DNA of 64,000 bases from positions 914,242 to 978,241 of the forward strand of contig NZ_LR215035.1 in the NCBI RefSeq assembly GCF_900660655.1. The letters run 5' to 3'. The position numbers and the translations under genes were made by a program. The notes under the pieces were generated by a model. The model ran no database searches. It was given only the letters and a program-made list of their open reading frames with translations, and was not told the DNA's origin. Each line of letters starts with the position of its first letter. The stretch's first letter is position 1. Positions 46,434-57,472 of the stretch are shown here, piece by piece. The DNA is from Mycoplasmopsis anatis. GTDB taxonomy: Bacteria; Bacillota_I; Bacilli_A; Mycoplasmatales; Metamycoplasmataceae.

Positions 46434-47414
46434 ATGTATAAAACAAAATTGGATATCAAAAAAACTCAAAAAGCTATTGAATTGTTGAAATTTACATTTA
46501 CTAAAGAGTTGCATAAAAATCTTAATTTAACAAGAGTTTCAGCTCCATTATTTGTATTTTCAAGTAACAAAATTAACGATGGTTTAAATGGTGAAAAACC
46601 AGTAATTTTTAATGCTAAAACAATTGATCAAGACATTGAAATAGTTCACTCATTGGCTAAATGAAAAAGAATGGCACTAAAAAAATATAGATTTGATGTT
46701 TATGAAGGAATTTGAACAGATATGAATGCAATCAGAAGAGAGGAAGATTTAGATAATAAGCACTCATTATATGTTGATCAATGAGATTGAGAAATGATCA
46801 TAAAACAAAGCGATAGGAATCTTAATTTTTTATTTAATGTTGTTAAAAAGATCTACAAATCAATTTTACACACTGAAAGAAAACTAAATATAGAATATGC
46901 TGAATTAAGTGAAAAATTACCTAAAACTATTAAGTTCATTTCAAGTGTTGAACTTTACAATTTATACCCTAATTTAACACCTGAAGAAAGAGAAAGAGAA
47001 ATTGTTAAATTACATGGTGCTGTTTTTGTTTATGGTATAGGGAACAAATTAAACGATGGTTTAGAACATTCAAAAAGAGCTTTTGATTATGATGATTGAA
47101 CGTTAAATGGGGATTTATTATTCTATGACAAAATTAATGACGATTGTATTGAAATTAGTTCTATGGGAATAAGAGTTGATAAAAATTCATTATTAAATCA
47201 AAAACAAAAATTAAATAAATCTGATGAATTTATGAAAGAGTATCATCAAATGATTTTAAATAATCAGCTTCCTTTCACTATCGGTGGAGGAATCGGACAA
47301 AGTCGTTTATCTATGTTTTTATTAGAGAAAAAACACATTGCAGAAGTTCAAGTGTCATTATGAGACGAACAAAACAATAATTTCTTTGAAGAAAATAATA
47401 TTGAATTTTTATAA
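46434..47414 (+). CDS. asnA: Aspartate--ammonia ligase (AsnA)
   Basis: Makes asparagine from aspartate, ammonia and ATP; it has a class II synthetase-like fold. It is 326 residues, normal for AsnA. Visible are RVSAPLFV near the N terminus, [18 protein letters not shown] (TGA Trp), the C-terminal GIRVD and [20 protein letters not shown]. Indicates some capacity for asparagine synthesis. Confidence 0.95.
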
Positions 47415-47432
47415 TTATGTGTGGTGGAAAAA

Positions 47433-47465
47433 ATGTGTGGAGAAATTATTCTCTACATTTTTTTA
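47433..47465 (+). terminator. Terminator of asnA
   Basis: GTGGAGAA/TTCTCTAC with loop ATTA is followed by seven T. Confidence 0.8.
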
Positions 47466-47505
47466 TTACACCCATAATTACTTATAGTTTTAGGAATTTT
47501 ATCCT

Positions 47506-47566
47506 GTATTTCCCACTAAATGTGAAAAATGGAGGATTTTTTAAGTGGGGAATGTAGGTCACACCT
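47506..47566. repeat. Inverted repeat in an unassigned gap
   Basis: The gap 47466-47626 has no gene. It holds a 10-base inverted repeat (47508-47517 with 47544-47553, core TTCCCACT/AGTGGGGA, one G-T pair) and a smaller one, AGGT/ACCT, at 47556-47566. This stretch is clearly richer in G and C than its surroundings. It could be a structured RNA, a protein-binding site or the end of a lost insertion element. Confidence 0.4.
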
Positions 47567-47626
47567 GTTATTTTTTATGTAATTTCAAAAAATGATAATT
47601 AACACATTAATTTGTATTTTTTTTAT

Positions 47627-47655
47627 TAAAAAAAATAGTTGAATTAATCAACTAT
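47627..47655 (-). terminator. Terminator of the dnaA-dnaN-yaaA operon
   Basis: On the minus strand ATAGTTGA/TCAACTAT is followed by seven or eight T; it overlaps the stop of the yaaA-like gene. Confidence 0.85.
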
Positions 47656-47863
47656 TGTTCACTTTCTATTTTAAATAATGAATCATTTACTCAAACAATA
47701 TCGCCTGGTTTAATCTTTGAGCTACGTCCTTTAGCTTCATTACCATTAATAACCACTTTATTCACTTTAAGGAAATTTTTAGATTCACCACCTGTGCTTG
47801 TTTCCTGAATTTTTTAAGAAATTGACTTACTTTTATAGAATCACCATAAATTTTAACTGTCAT
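47652..47863 (-). pseudogene. yaaA: S4-domain RNA-binding protein (YaaA-like), frameshifted
   Basis: Starts at ATG 47863 behind AAGGAG, nine bases after dnaN. It reads MTVKIYGDSIKVSQFLKK and then loses frame. Adding one A to the six-A run (47810-47815, minus strand) gives a 70-residue S4-domain protein with SKNFLKVNKVVINGNEAKG and GRSSKIKPGDIVWVN, which fits the small S4 protein next to dnaN in many Firmicutes. It is either a real mutation, a sequence error or slippage-dependent expression. Confidence 0.8.
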
Positions 47864-47871
47864 ATGTCTCC

Positions 47872-48978
47872 TTAGTATCTTCTTAATGGCGTAATAACTT
47901 GTTTGTTGTTTTCGTTAGATTTACTTACTATTAACATTATATTACCATTTTTATTGATGCATAAATTAATTTCATCATTTTCAAATGCAGATAAGGCATC
48001 TTTTATGAAAATATAATTAAAATCTATATCGATTGGTTCACCAATTAACTCAAATTCTGTTGTTGAACCTGTAGATTGACCTATTTCACTTAAATTAGTT
48101 GATAACGTTAATAAATCTTTATTAATTTTAAATTCTACTCTGTTGTATTTTTCTTGTTGAACAAAAACAACTTTATTTAATAAATCTAATAACTCTGATT
48201 TCTTTATCGTTATTTTTCTACTGAATTCAGTTGGTATAATTCCTTCGAAAGAAACAAAAGGTACATCTACAATTGAAGACTGAATAATTGTGTTTTCATA
48301 AACTATTCCTACTTTAGACTCATCCAAAAACATTATAACATTCTTAGGAGCTTCTTTAGTAATCATATTTTTGATATTTTTACTTTCAATAGAGAAGTTT
48401 ACATTTATGGGTTTATTAATTTTAATTGTTTCAGTAGAAAGTCTAAAAGTATCGGTTGCAACTAATCTCAAAATATCATTTTTACTTGAAAAATTTATAC
48501 ATTTTAAAATTAAACTTTTTCCACTTGTTTCATTAGATGCAGAAAATGAAACATTTCTTATAGCTCTTTCTAATTTACTAGTATTTATTTCAAAACTATT
48601 TTCAGGTTTTTTAAAATCTATATTAGGAAATTCTACGTCTACACAATTTAATGAATACGATATTTCTTTTTCTCAGATTTTGATTTCTTTTCCGTTGGAT
48701 TCAATTGAAATTTCTTCGTTTAATTTTTTGATAATGTTTTTAAAGTATTGATTATTTATTAATGCATTACCAACTGTTTCAACTTTAATATTTAATTCAT
48801 CCACTTTTAATATTTTTTTAGTTGACATCAAACCATTTGATGCTGTAAAAATTATTTTTTCATACGAAACGTCTATTTTAACACATCTAAATGGCATAAA
48901 AACATTAATAGGATCAACGTACTTACTTATGAATTCTATTGTTTGGTCAAGTATATTTTTTTTAATTGTAAATTTCAT
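47872..48978 (-). CDS. dnaN: DNA polymerase III beta subunit (sliding clamp)
   Basis: Ring-shaped processivity clamp of 368 residues, in three domains. The N terminus MKFTIKKNILDQTIEFI, the central LRLVATDTFRLS and the C-terminal VSKSNENNKQVITPLRRY (a diverged form of the usual MPMRL end) support it. One TGA Trp falls at about residue 102. AGGAG precedes the ATG. It is separated from dnaA by a 128-base gap with DnaA boxes. Confidence 0.95.
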
Positions 48979-49106
48979 TCCATTCTCCTAAATAATAATT
49001 AATATATGCATATCAAATCTGTTGATAACTCTTTAAAAATCATTTTTTATATAATAAATCAGCTAAAAATTAATTTTTTATAATAAAAATGATGTTGATA
49101 AAGTTG
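48979..49106. other. oriC: Part of the replication origin: dnaA-dnaN gap with DnaA boxes
   Basis: AT-rich gap with two boxes of the form TTATCAACA on the minus strand, at 49020-49028 and 49093-49101 (consensus TTATCCACA). Confidence 0.7.
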
Positions 49107-50513
49107 TTATTTTATTTTGTAAAGTTCGTTATTTAAGTAGTTGTATGCCATTTTAAAAGTGTTTGAATTTTCTTCGTCTTTTTTCTTTAAGGCATTAGTT
49201 ACTGTTGAATGATCCCTACTAAAATATGATCCAATTTCTTCTAAAGAAATTTTTAAATTATCTCTTATCAAACACATAGCAATATGTCTGGCGGTTACAA
49301 TATTTTTATTTCTTCTTTTACCTATTATTTCTTTTTTTGATATTTTATAGTATTTACATACTTCTTCTATAATTAACTCAGGAGTTATATTTTCCTTATT
49401 TTTTATAACTTCTTTAAATATTGATGCAACAACAGGATAAATATAATTCGAATTTAATATATCGCTTTTATAAAATTTGATTCTATTAACAGCACCCTCT
49501 AAAGACCTTATAGAAGCTTGAAAGTTTTTTATTATAAAATTTCTAGTTTTATCATCAAATTTAGTTTTATCGAATTCATTTTTTTCAAGTAAAGCATCCA
49601 ATAAAGTATTTAAATCATTATCTGTTGGAATTTTGATTTGACTCTGAAAACCCGATGCTAATCTTGTTATTATTCTGTTATCAAACAATCCCTTTAATTT
49701 TTCTAATGGATATTCACTAGCAATTATTGTCGGTTTTTCATATTGTATTCTGTAATCAATTATTTGGAAAATAAAATTAATTGTAGCTTTTTTGTTTCCC
49801 TCTCCAAAAATTTGAAAATCATCAAATAAAATTAAGTCACATTCAGAATAAAAACTGATTAATTTTGAAATTTTCAATTGATTATTTTCAGCCAAATAGG
49901 TTGAAATATTTCTTGTAAATTCCACTGGATTGACATATATTGTTTTTTTCTTTTCTTTTTCAAATTCTAATTGAACACCTTTTAATAAATGTGTTTTTCC
50001 TAAACCTGATAAGGAAGAAATATAAATTGGATTAAATTCGCTGCTACCGTTAATAGCAAACATGCAAGCTTTAATTGCTTCTTTATTAAAATCGCTCTCA
50101 ATGTAATTAGATAAAGAATATTTTTCGTTTATAGTATCATTTTTTAAATCTACTTTAATATTTTTAATAAATTCATCTTCTTTATCTTTTTTATTTTTTT
50201 CCACCCTAGGAGTACTTTTTTTATCTTTTTTGTTATTTTTATATTCTTCATTTGTGATTAGCTTAAAAACACAACCATATCCAAATAACTCAGAAACTAT
50301 TTCAGTTATTTCATTACTATAGTGTTCATTAAAAATTTTCAACATCTCAGAATCAATGAATAAAACAATACCTAAAACAGAATTGTTCAATTCAACTAAA
50401 TCTAAATTATCCAGAAAAGTTTTTCAAATCATTCTGTCATTAATTTTTTCTTTAGCTAAATTTATAAATTTTTTCTTGTTTACTTCTATATTTAAACTTA
50501 ATTTATTTTCCAT
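49107..50513 (-). CDS. dnaA: Chromosomal replication initiator DnaA
   Basis: AAA+ initiator that binds DnaA boxes and melts the origin. It is 468 residues with ATG at 50513. Order: N-terminal domain, a lysine-rich linker (about 95-130), the AAA+ core with SGLGKTHL, LILFDDFQIF and the sensor region around IITRLASGFQ, and the C-terminal DNA-binding domain with YFSRDHSTVTNALKK. No Shine-Dalgarno is visible; TAAAAT lies nine bases upstream. Confidence 0.97.
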
Positions 50514-50745
50514 TATTATTTAATTTTAAAATAAATAATTAAAATTCATAAAATATTGTTAATAAATGTTTTATTAAACTAATTTTACCAAACTTATTCA
50601 CAGACTTTAAATCTATAAAATAAGTTAAAAAGTAAGTTATCAACAGTATAATTCAATTTATTATATTTTTGTTTATAAGTATGTTGTTAAAACCTGGAAA
50701 AAATAAAAATTTAATATAATTATATTTATAAAACCAAGGAGTAAT
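50514..50745. other. oriC: Part of the replication origin: mnmE-dnaA gap with DnaA boxes
   Basis: Very AT-rich divergent gap between dnaA and mnmE. Boxes: TTATTCACA at 50594-50602 (plus), TTATCAACA at 50637-50645 (plus) and a weaker TTATTAACA at 50557-50565 (minus). Boxes on both sides of dnaA mark this as the likely oriC. Confidence 0.75.
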
Positions 50746-52134
50746 ATGTTTGATACAATAGCTGCTATAAGTTCAGGAAATAAAGTTAATCAACCCATTT
50801 CAATTATTAGAATTAGCGGTCCAAATACTCTAGAAATAATGAATAGAATTTTTAAAGGAAAAGTTGGAAAGGATCATGAAATAACCTATGGTCATATTAT
50901 TGATGAGAACAAAAGCATAATAGATGAAGTTTTAGTAATGTGATTTGTTGGAAAAATGAACAATGATAATACTATGGTATTCAATAATTATGTAGGTGAT
51001 ATTTTAGTAGAAATAAATTGTCACGGTGGTATTTTGGTTACTAATCTAATCTTGGAATTAATTTTGAGTAATGGTGCTAGGCTAGCCTTACCAGGTGAAT
51101 TTACTCGAAGAGCATTTTTAAATGGGAAAATGGATTTAGTTAAAGCTGAAGCTATACATGATTTAATTATGGCTAAAACAAAAAAACAAGCTAGTGCCGC
51201 AATAAAAAAATTCGATGGTAAAACATCAAATTTAATTAACGCTTTAATTAAAGAAATTGAGTATTTGATTGGTTTATGTGAAGTGAATATTGACTACCCA
51301 GAATACGACGACATTGAAAAAATCAACGATGAAATAATGAAAGAGAAGTTAACTATACTTATAAAAAAAATTAATGAAATAGTAAAGCTAAGTCAAAGTT
51401 CTAGGTTGATATTTGAAGGTGTGAAAGTTGCAATTTTAGGTAAACCAAATGTAGGAAAAAGTAGTTTATTAAACGCTTTACTTAATGAAGAAAAAGCGAT
51501 CGTAACTGATATAGCCGGTACTACTAGAGATATAATTGAAGAAAATATTCAACTTGATGGAATTTTGTTTAAATTAATTGACACAGCTGGATTGCGTCAA
51601 ACAGAAGAAAAAATTGAAAGTATTGGAATTAAAAAATCTCTTGAACAAATTGAACGTGCTGACCTATTAATTCATGTTTTAGATCCTAAACAAAAAAATG
51701 ATCGTTTTGATTTTTTAATAAAAGAAAAAGCAAATGAATTAAATAAAATTTACATTCCTGTAGCCAATAAAAAAGATATATGTAGTGATGAAGAAATAAA
51801 AAGAAGTTTGTTTGATTTAAAAATAGATAAGATTAGTTTTATTTCAGCATTAAATGGTGATATTGATGAATTAAAGACTGAAATGATTAGATTATTTAAA
51901 GACATAGATATTGAAAATGATATAATTGTGACAAACACAAGGCAGCTTTCTTTAGTTCAAATAGCATTTAAAAGCCTAGTTGATGCACTTAACAGTTTAA
52001 ATAATGATATGACATTTGATGTAATTATTATCGATATAACTAAAGCGTGAGAATCTCTAAAAGAGATAACCGGTGTTGCTGATAAAGAAGATTTATTGGA
52101 TGCTATGTTTTCAAACTTCTGTCTTGGTAAATAA
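50746..52134 (+). CDS. mnmE: tRNA modification GTPase MnmE
   Basis: Works with MnmG on wobble uridine 34 of tRNAs. It is 462 residues. The N-terminal folate-binding domain has GEFTRRAFLNGKMDL, the G domain has GKPNVGKSS, DIAGTTRD and DTAGLRQTE, and the C terminus ends in FCLGK, the CxGK motif needed for modification. The ATG has AAGGAG upstream. Located next to the origin, as in many bacteria. Confidence 0.97.
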
Positions 52135-52144
52135 AGGAGAAAAT

Positions 52145-52552
52145 ATGAAAAATTTAAAAGTTTTAGAAGCTAGTTTTGCTACTTTAGCTTTAAAAGTGAA
52201 AAATTTACATTGGAATGTTAGCGAAGAGTTTTTTACATTACACAAACAATTAGACAAATTATATGATGACGTAAATGAATTTACAGATAAATACGCAGAA
52301 AAATTAGTTATTTTAGATCATCTTGCATTAGGCTCATTTGAAGAAATGAAGGAATTCAGTTTAATCAAAGAAGTTAAATCTAAATGATTTAATGCTAAGG
52401 AAGTTAAAGAATCAGTTGTTAATGATTTAACATTAATTATTGATTATGTTCTAGCTCACAGGGATGAAGAAGAAACATGTTTAATTGATCCGTTGTATGA
52501 TGAAACTTTAGAAAAATTATTATTTTGACGTTGAAATTTCAAAAAAGCTTAA
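52145..52552 (+). CDS. dps: Dps-like ferritin family protein
   Basis: Protein of 135 residues with the Dps ferroxidase signature NLHWNVSEEFFTLHKQLDKLY, then a second helix with DDVNEFTDKYAEKLVILDHLALG and a final helical part recovered through TGA Trp codons. It is expected to form dodecamers that store iron and protect DNA from oxidative damage. AAGGAG precedes the ATG, ten bases after mnmE. Slightly short compared with typical Dps of 145-170 residues. Confidence 0.88.
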
Positions 52553-52561
52553 TAGTAAATT

Positions 52562-52583
52562 ACCTACATGTTAGGTTTTTTAT
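52562..52583 (+). terminator. Terminator of mnmE-dps
   Basis: ACCTA/TAGGT (5-base loop) is followed by TTTTTTATTT. Confidence 0.75.
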
Positions 52584-52609
52584 TTCAATTTTTAACATTG
52601 TTAGTCTGA

Positions 52610-52615
52610 TAAAAT
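52610..52615 (+). promoter_or_regulatory. Extended -10 box of a leaderless promoter
   Basis: TGATAAAAT (extended -10, TG at 52607-52608), then TAGTTT, then the methyltransferase ATG. No Shine-Dalgarno. Confidence 0.65.
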
Positions 52616-52621
52616 TAGTTT

Positions 52622-53374
52622 ATGTCAAAAGATTTAAATAAAATATTTAATAAAGTTTACGATACTGAAGAAGCTATTGAAATTTACGCAAATTCCTTAC
52701 CTAGAGTTGGTTTGTGAAATTCTGAAAGGATTTTAATTAATAAATATAAAGAAGGTAAAAAAGTCTTTTTAGATCTGGGCACGGGTATTGGTAGAATTCC
52801 TTTCAATTTAGAGAATTTTGGATTTGAAAAAATCTATGCAAATGATTTATGTGAGAAATTTATTTTTATAGCCGAGTTAATAAACAGACAAGAAAAAAGG
52901 GATGATATAACCTTTTTACATTTAGATTCAGCAAAGCTAACTACTGAAATTAAAGAAGGATCAGTTGATTTTGCTTTTTATAGTTTTAACGGGATAATGT
53001 GCGTCCCAACAGAAGAAAAAAGAATTAAAATATTAAGAGAAATTTATAAGGTTTTAAGTCCGAATGGTATCGCAATCATAACAGCAGCAAACAGGGATAG
53101 TAGTGAAAAAATTAAAAAATTCTTTATTGAAGAGCAAGCGAAATGAAACAACAATCAAAATAATAGAACTTTGGAAAAATTCGGTGATACAACATATAAA
53201 TTTGATAATGTAGACGGTTTTATTAGATATACATCAATTAGTGAAATGAAACAATTTATTAGTAACACGGATTTTAAAATAATTGAATATATTTCAAGAG
53301 ATGAACTTGCTGATGAAGATGAAGTTGTGAAGGAATTCGGAAATAACACAACTTTTTGGGTTTTAAAAAAATAA
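52622..53374 (+). CDS. Class I SAM-dependent methyltransferase
   Basis: Protein of 250 residues. SAM motif I is FLDLGTGIGRIPF, an acidic residue follows in YANDLCEKF, then HLDSAKL, VDFAFYSFNGIM and the post-motif LSPNGIAIITAANRD. It belongs to the methyltransferase 11/25 type of fold; the substrate is unknown. It is a single-gene unit with a leaderless-type promoter. Confidence 0.88.
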
Positions 53375-53390
53375 AATCACCAAAGGTGAT
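53364..53390 (-). terminator. Terminator of galU operon
   Basis: ATCACC/GGTGAT with a 3-base loop; on the minus strand it is followed by TTTTATTTTTTT. It may also slow transcription from the convergent methyltransferase gene. Confidence 0.7.
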
Positions 53391-53716
53391 TAATCAATAA
53401 TATAAACATCAAAACTTGTTACTTTTTCTTTAAAAAAAGCACCAAGTTTTTTTATTTCATCTTCTGTTAATTTTAAATTTTTACAATTGTGTAAATTTAT
53501 AACTCCAATATCTCATCTTAATTGATATTTATTTGATAATAAAAAATCTATTAAATCTTCCATAAATCATTCACAATATTTTTCATTAAATTGTAAATTT
53601 CTAAAAATTCCACCGATATTAATTTCAAAAATTCTGTCATTAAACTTTAAAATATTAAAATCAAATGATAGATCTAAGTCTTTTGCTGTTTTATAAATTT
53701 TTATTTCATCTAACAT
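53390..53716 (-). CDS. Hypothetical protein, 108 residues
   Basis: Starts MLDEIKIYKTAKDLDLSF behind GGAGG and overlaps the galU stop by seven bases, so it is probably co-expressed with galU. Two TGA Trp codons. No signal peptide or membrane helix. A segment NLHNCKNLKLTEDEIKKL and a regular strand/helix pattern are visible, but I recognise no family. Confidence 0.75.
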
Positions 53717-54606
53717 TGTTTATCCTCCAAAACTTTATTGATATGATTATAAATTTCATCAGAAATTTCTTTATTTTTTAATGCATAATCTATATTGGCT
53801 TTAATAAAACCAGAAATACTTCCTAAATCATAACGAGTACCCTTAAATTCGAAAGCATAAATTTTTTCATACTTCATAACTCTTTTGAAAGCATCAACAA
53901 CTTGTATTTCTCCATTTACACTGGGTTTTGTATTTTTTAAATAATCTAAAATTCTAGGGTTAAATACATAACGTCCTAAAATAGCTTTATTTGATGGTGC
54001 TTCGTGAAGATGAGGTTTTTCTACCGCATCTTTTATTTCAAAATAATTATTATCTCTTTCACTATTATTTTTAGGTACGACAATTCCATATTTATTAACA
54101 TCTTTATCTGGAACTGATTGAACTCCTAAAATATTTGCTCCATTAGTTTCATAATAAAAATCGATTAATTGTTTAATTGCAGGTTTTTCTGAATAGATTA
54201 AATCATCTCCGAGTATTACGGCAAAAGGTTCATCATCAATGTAATCATAAGCACATGCCAAAGCATGTCCTAAACCAAGTTGTTCTTCTTGTATAACAAC
54301 CGAAATTACAGCTTCCTTATTTGTTTCTTTAACTACCTTTAACAATTCTTTTTTGCATTTGACTCTTAATTCATTTTGTAAGTCTTGATCTACAGAAAAA
54401 TATTTAACTATATCTTTTTTTCTGAAACTTGTAATCAAAATAATTTCTTCAATATCAGACTGAATAGCCTCGTCAACAAGATAATCAAGTGCGGGTTTAT
54501 TTAAGATAGGAAGCAATTCTTTAGGAGTACTTTTTGTATAGGGTAAAAATCTTGTTCCTCAACCAGCACAAGGAATAATGACTTTTTTAATTTTTTTAAT
54601 TTCCAT
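53710..54606 (-). CDS. galU: UTP--glucose-1-phosphate uridylyltransferase
   Basis: Makes UDP-glucose from UTP and glucose 1-phosphate, a precursor of glycolipids and capsule. It is 298 residues. The nucleotide motif is IPCAGWGTRFLPYTKS (usual PAAGLGTRFLP), then PKELLPI, EEQLGLGHALACA and VILGDDLI. No Shine-Dalgarno; TATAAT is six bases before the ATG. Confidence 0.95.
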
Positions 54607-54612
54607 AAAATT

Positions 54613-54618
54613 ATTATA
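54613..54618 (-). promoter_or_regulatory. -10 box of a leaderless promoter for galU
   Basis: TATAAT, then AATTTT, then the galU ATG. Confidence 0.65.
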
Positions 54619-55015
54619 CTAATTTAGTTATTTTTAAATAATGAGAAAATTTTATACAACTTAATTATTTAATTATTAATTTGTATATTTTAATAAGCAA
54701 TCGCATATAAAATCAATTATTTATATTCTTATTTTTAATTAAATTTCATTTTAACGCTCAATATAGCAAGAAGAATAAGTAATGTCATCGTGTGCTTTAT
54801 AATAATTTAATTACTTTATCTAAAAAGGTTCTAATATTTTTTATTTCAAAGATTGTGTTTTTTCATAAAATTGTGAAAAACAATATTATTTTCAAATACA
54901 TCAAACTCAGTAAAAAATTATCCATTTTGTATTTTTGATATCACATCTTCTTACATTTTAAATTTATCATATATAAATTAATATATTAAGAATGTGAATT
55001 TAAATGAATTTAACA
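54619..55015. other. Long AT-rich gap without a recognisable gene
   Basis: About 400 bases between the galU promoter and the fic gene. I see no open frame of useful length, no RNA gene and no strong terminator. It could be a decayed gene or a spacer. Confidence 0.4.
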
Positions 55016-55936
55016 TTAATATTTAATATTAAAATATTTTAATCACTCCTTGATTGTGTCTTGACCATCATGACAAGTTTCGATTAAATAAGTTTTATGA
55101 TTTTCGTATTCCTGTAGTCCACGGTAATAAAAGTATTTTTTTGTGCCTTCAATAATAAAAGGAACAATATTATTTTTTAAACATTCCTTAAATGCAATTA
55201 ATCTACCTACTCTACCATTGCCATCTTGAAAAGGGTGAATTATTTCAAATTTATAATGAAAATCAACAATATCTTCTAATGTTATAGTTTTAATACTGTT
55301 ATATTTTTTTAAAAGATTTTTGATATCTTTTTGGACATTTTGTGGATCAGAAGTTTCTATGTCGCCTATTATGTTAGGTCTAGTTTTATAATCTCCTATT
55401 TTAATTCAAGGTATATTTTCTGCTTTAGTAGCTCTTTTGATCAAGTAATGCAATGTTTTTATAAATTCTTCAGTTAAATCATTTTCAGCATTTTGAATGC
55501 AAAAATCTATCGCTTTAAAATGATTTGTTGTTTCGATAATATCATCAATATTTCATGAATTTTCACTAGTCAGTGTTCTTGTTTCGTATATTAGTTTTGT
55601 TTGCTCTTCATTTAATGTACTACCTTCAATATGATTAGAGTTATAGGTCAGTAAAATTTGCAATTTATGATACAATCCACCCTTGATTTTAGATTTCATT
55701 TCCTCATTTAAAATGTTTAATATTTTATTGGTTGATATAACTCTACAAATTTCATTTTCATTGCAACAAAAATAATCGCATAATTTTTTAATAACAGATT
55801 TAGCAATTTTTTCATTTTTTGAAATTTTAGCGATTGTTTTAGATGAAATATTTAGTGTTTTTACTAAATCTGATTTATTTATATTTTTATTTGATATTAA
55901 TTTTAATAATCCGAAATAATCATATATCTTGTTCAT
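55016..55936 (-). CDS. HTH-Fic family protein (predicted self-inhibited AMP transferase)
   Basis: Protein of 306 residues. Residues about 20-68 look like an XRE-type helix-turn-helix (SDLVKTLNISSKTIAKI). The inhibitory helix motif S/TxxxEG is present as SNHIEG, residues 100-105, ahead of the catalytic core (class II arrangement). The core is HPFQDGNGR at 234-242, the complete Fic catalytic motif. Such proteins usually transfer AMP to target proteins; the HTH suggests that it may also bind DNA. Only a weak ribosome site. The frame includes TGA Trp codons. Likely accessory or stress-related; no separate antitoxin gene is seen. Confidence 0.9.
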
Positions 55937-56176
55937 TTCTTTACTTATTTTATTAAATTTTCCCCAAAAGTAAAGATTTATTGATTTAATCGCATAATTT
56001 AGTAAAGATCTGAATAAAATTTATTAATTAACATCAAGATTTTATGACACAAACTTAGTTTTTATACTCAAATAATCTATCTAAATAGAAATAAAATAAC
56101 CAGTTTTACAAAACTCATTTTTTTATTAAAAAAAATTCTTAATAGTATAATTAATACTAATTAAGGTAGGAGTAAT
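55937..56176. other. Divergent promoter gap between fic and serS
   Basis: Holds a TATAAT around 56141-56146 for serS. I looked for a T-box leader before serS and found none. Confidence 0.4.
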
Positions 56177-57445
56177 ATGTTAAACATTAAATTCATTCTT
56201 GAAAACGAAGAAAAAGTTAGAAGTGGTTTATTAAAAAGAGGGTTTGAAATTGAGATTTTTGACGAAGCAATTTCTTTAGCTAAAGATCGTGGTCAAACAA
56301 TGTTTGCTAGTCAACAAAAGAAAGCTGAATTAAGTAAATTTTCACAACAATTTTCCGAATTTAAATCTGATAAAGAAAAAATTAAACAATTGCAAGAAGA
56401 AGTTAAGAAAATTAAAGAAGAACAACTTAATCTTGAAGAAAAAACAAAAAATCTTAACGAAAGATTAAATGAATTATTATTAAAAATTCCTAATCTTCCT
56501 CTAGATGAAGTGCCTGAAGGTGTTGATGAAACAACAAATGTTGTCTTAAGAACAAGAGATAAAATAGGACGTGGTTTGGTTTCTGGTGTATTACCACATT
56601 ATGAAATAGCCGAAAAATTAAAATTATTTGATTTAGAAAGAGGCGCTAAATTAAGCGGTTCAAGATTTGTTTTATATACAAATTATGGTGCAAAATTATG
56701 TCGTGCTTTAATGAACTTTATGTTAGATTTACATGAAACTAAAGGTTATACTGAAATTTTACCACCGGTATTAGTTAAATCAGAAATGTTGTATGGTACA
56801 GGACAGTTACCAAAATTTAAAGAAGACTTATTTAGTATTAATGATTGAAACTTATACTTAATTCCAACTGCTGAAGTTCCTCTAACAAATATCCACAATA
56901 ACGAAATTATCGACTTAACAACACCAATTAGAGTTACTGGTTTTACTGAATGTTTTAGAAGTGAGTCAGGAAGTTCAGGTAAAGATACGAAAGGAATTAT
57001 TAGACAACACCAATTCAAAAAAGTTGAATTAGTTAAAATAACTTCTGAAAAAGATGGTATTAAAGAGTTTGAAATGATGCTTGAAGATGCAAAAGATGTT
57101 CTTGAAAAACTAGAAATACCATATAGAGAGTTATTATTATGTACAGGTGATTTAGGGTTCTCATCAAGAAAAACAATAGATTTAGAATTGTGACTACCTA
57201 GTGAAATGAGATTTAGAGAAGTTTCAAGTGTAAGTTACATGGGTGATTTTCAAGCAAGAAGAGCCATGATTAGATATAGAGATGAAAATAATGAAACTCA
57301 ATATGCGCACACAATGAATGGTTCAGGTTTAGCAATTGATAGAATTTTAGCTGCTATTTTAGAAAATTATCAAAATCCTGATGGAAGCCTAACAATTCCA
57401 AAAGTATTGGTTCCATATATGAATGGGTTAGAAATTATTAAATAG
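56177..57445 (+). CDS. serS: Seryl-tRNA synthetase
   Basis: Charges tRNA-Ser. It is 422 residues. The N-terminal coiled-coil arm (about 30-105, rich in Lys/Glu/Gln) precedes the class II core. Motif 2 is [19 protein letters not shown], and motif 3 is [20 protein letters not shown] Trp codons interrupt the middle. The ATG has AGGAG upstream. Confidence 0.97.
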
Positions 57446-57450
57446 TATGA

Positions 57451-57472
57451 AATGCACTAAGGTGCGTTTTTT
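57451..57472 (+). terminator. Terminator of serS
   Basis: AATGCAC/GTGCGTT (loop TAAG) is followed by six T. Confidence 0.8.

Noticed and set aside
55937..56176. T-box leader for serS (and before lysS)
   Set aside because: No T-box sequence (TGGnACCGCG-like) or specifier hairpin with terminator is visible.
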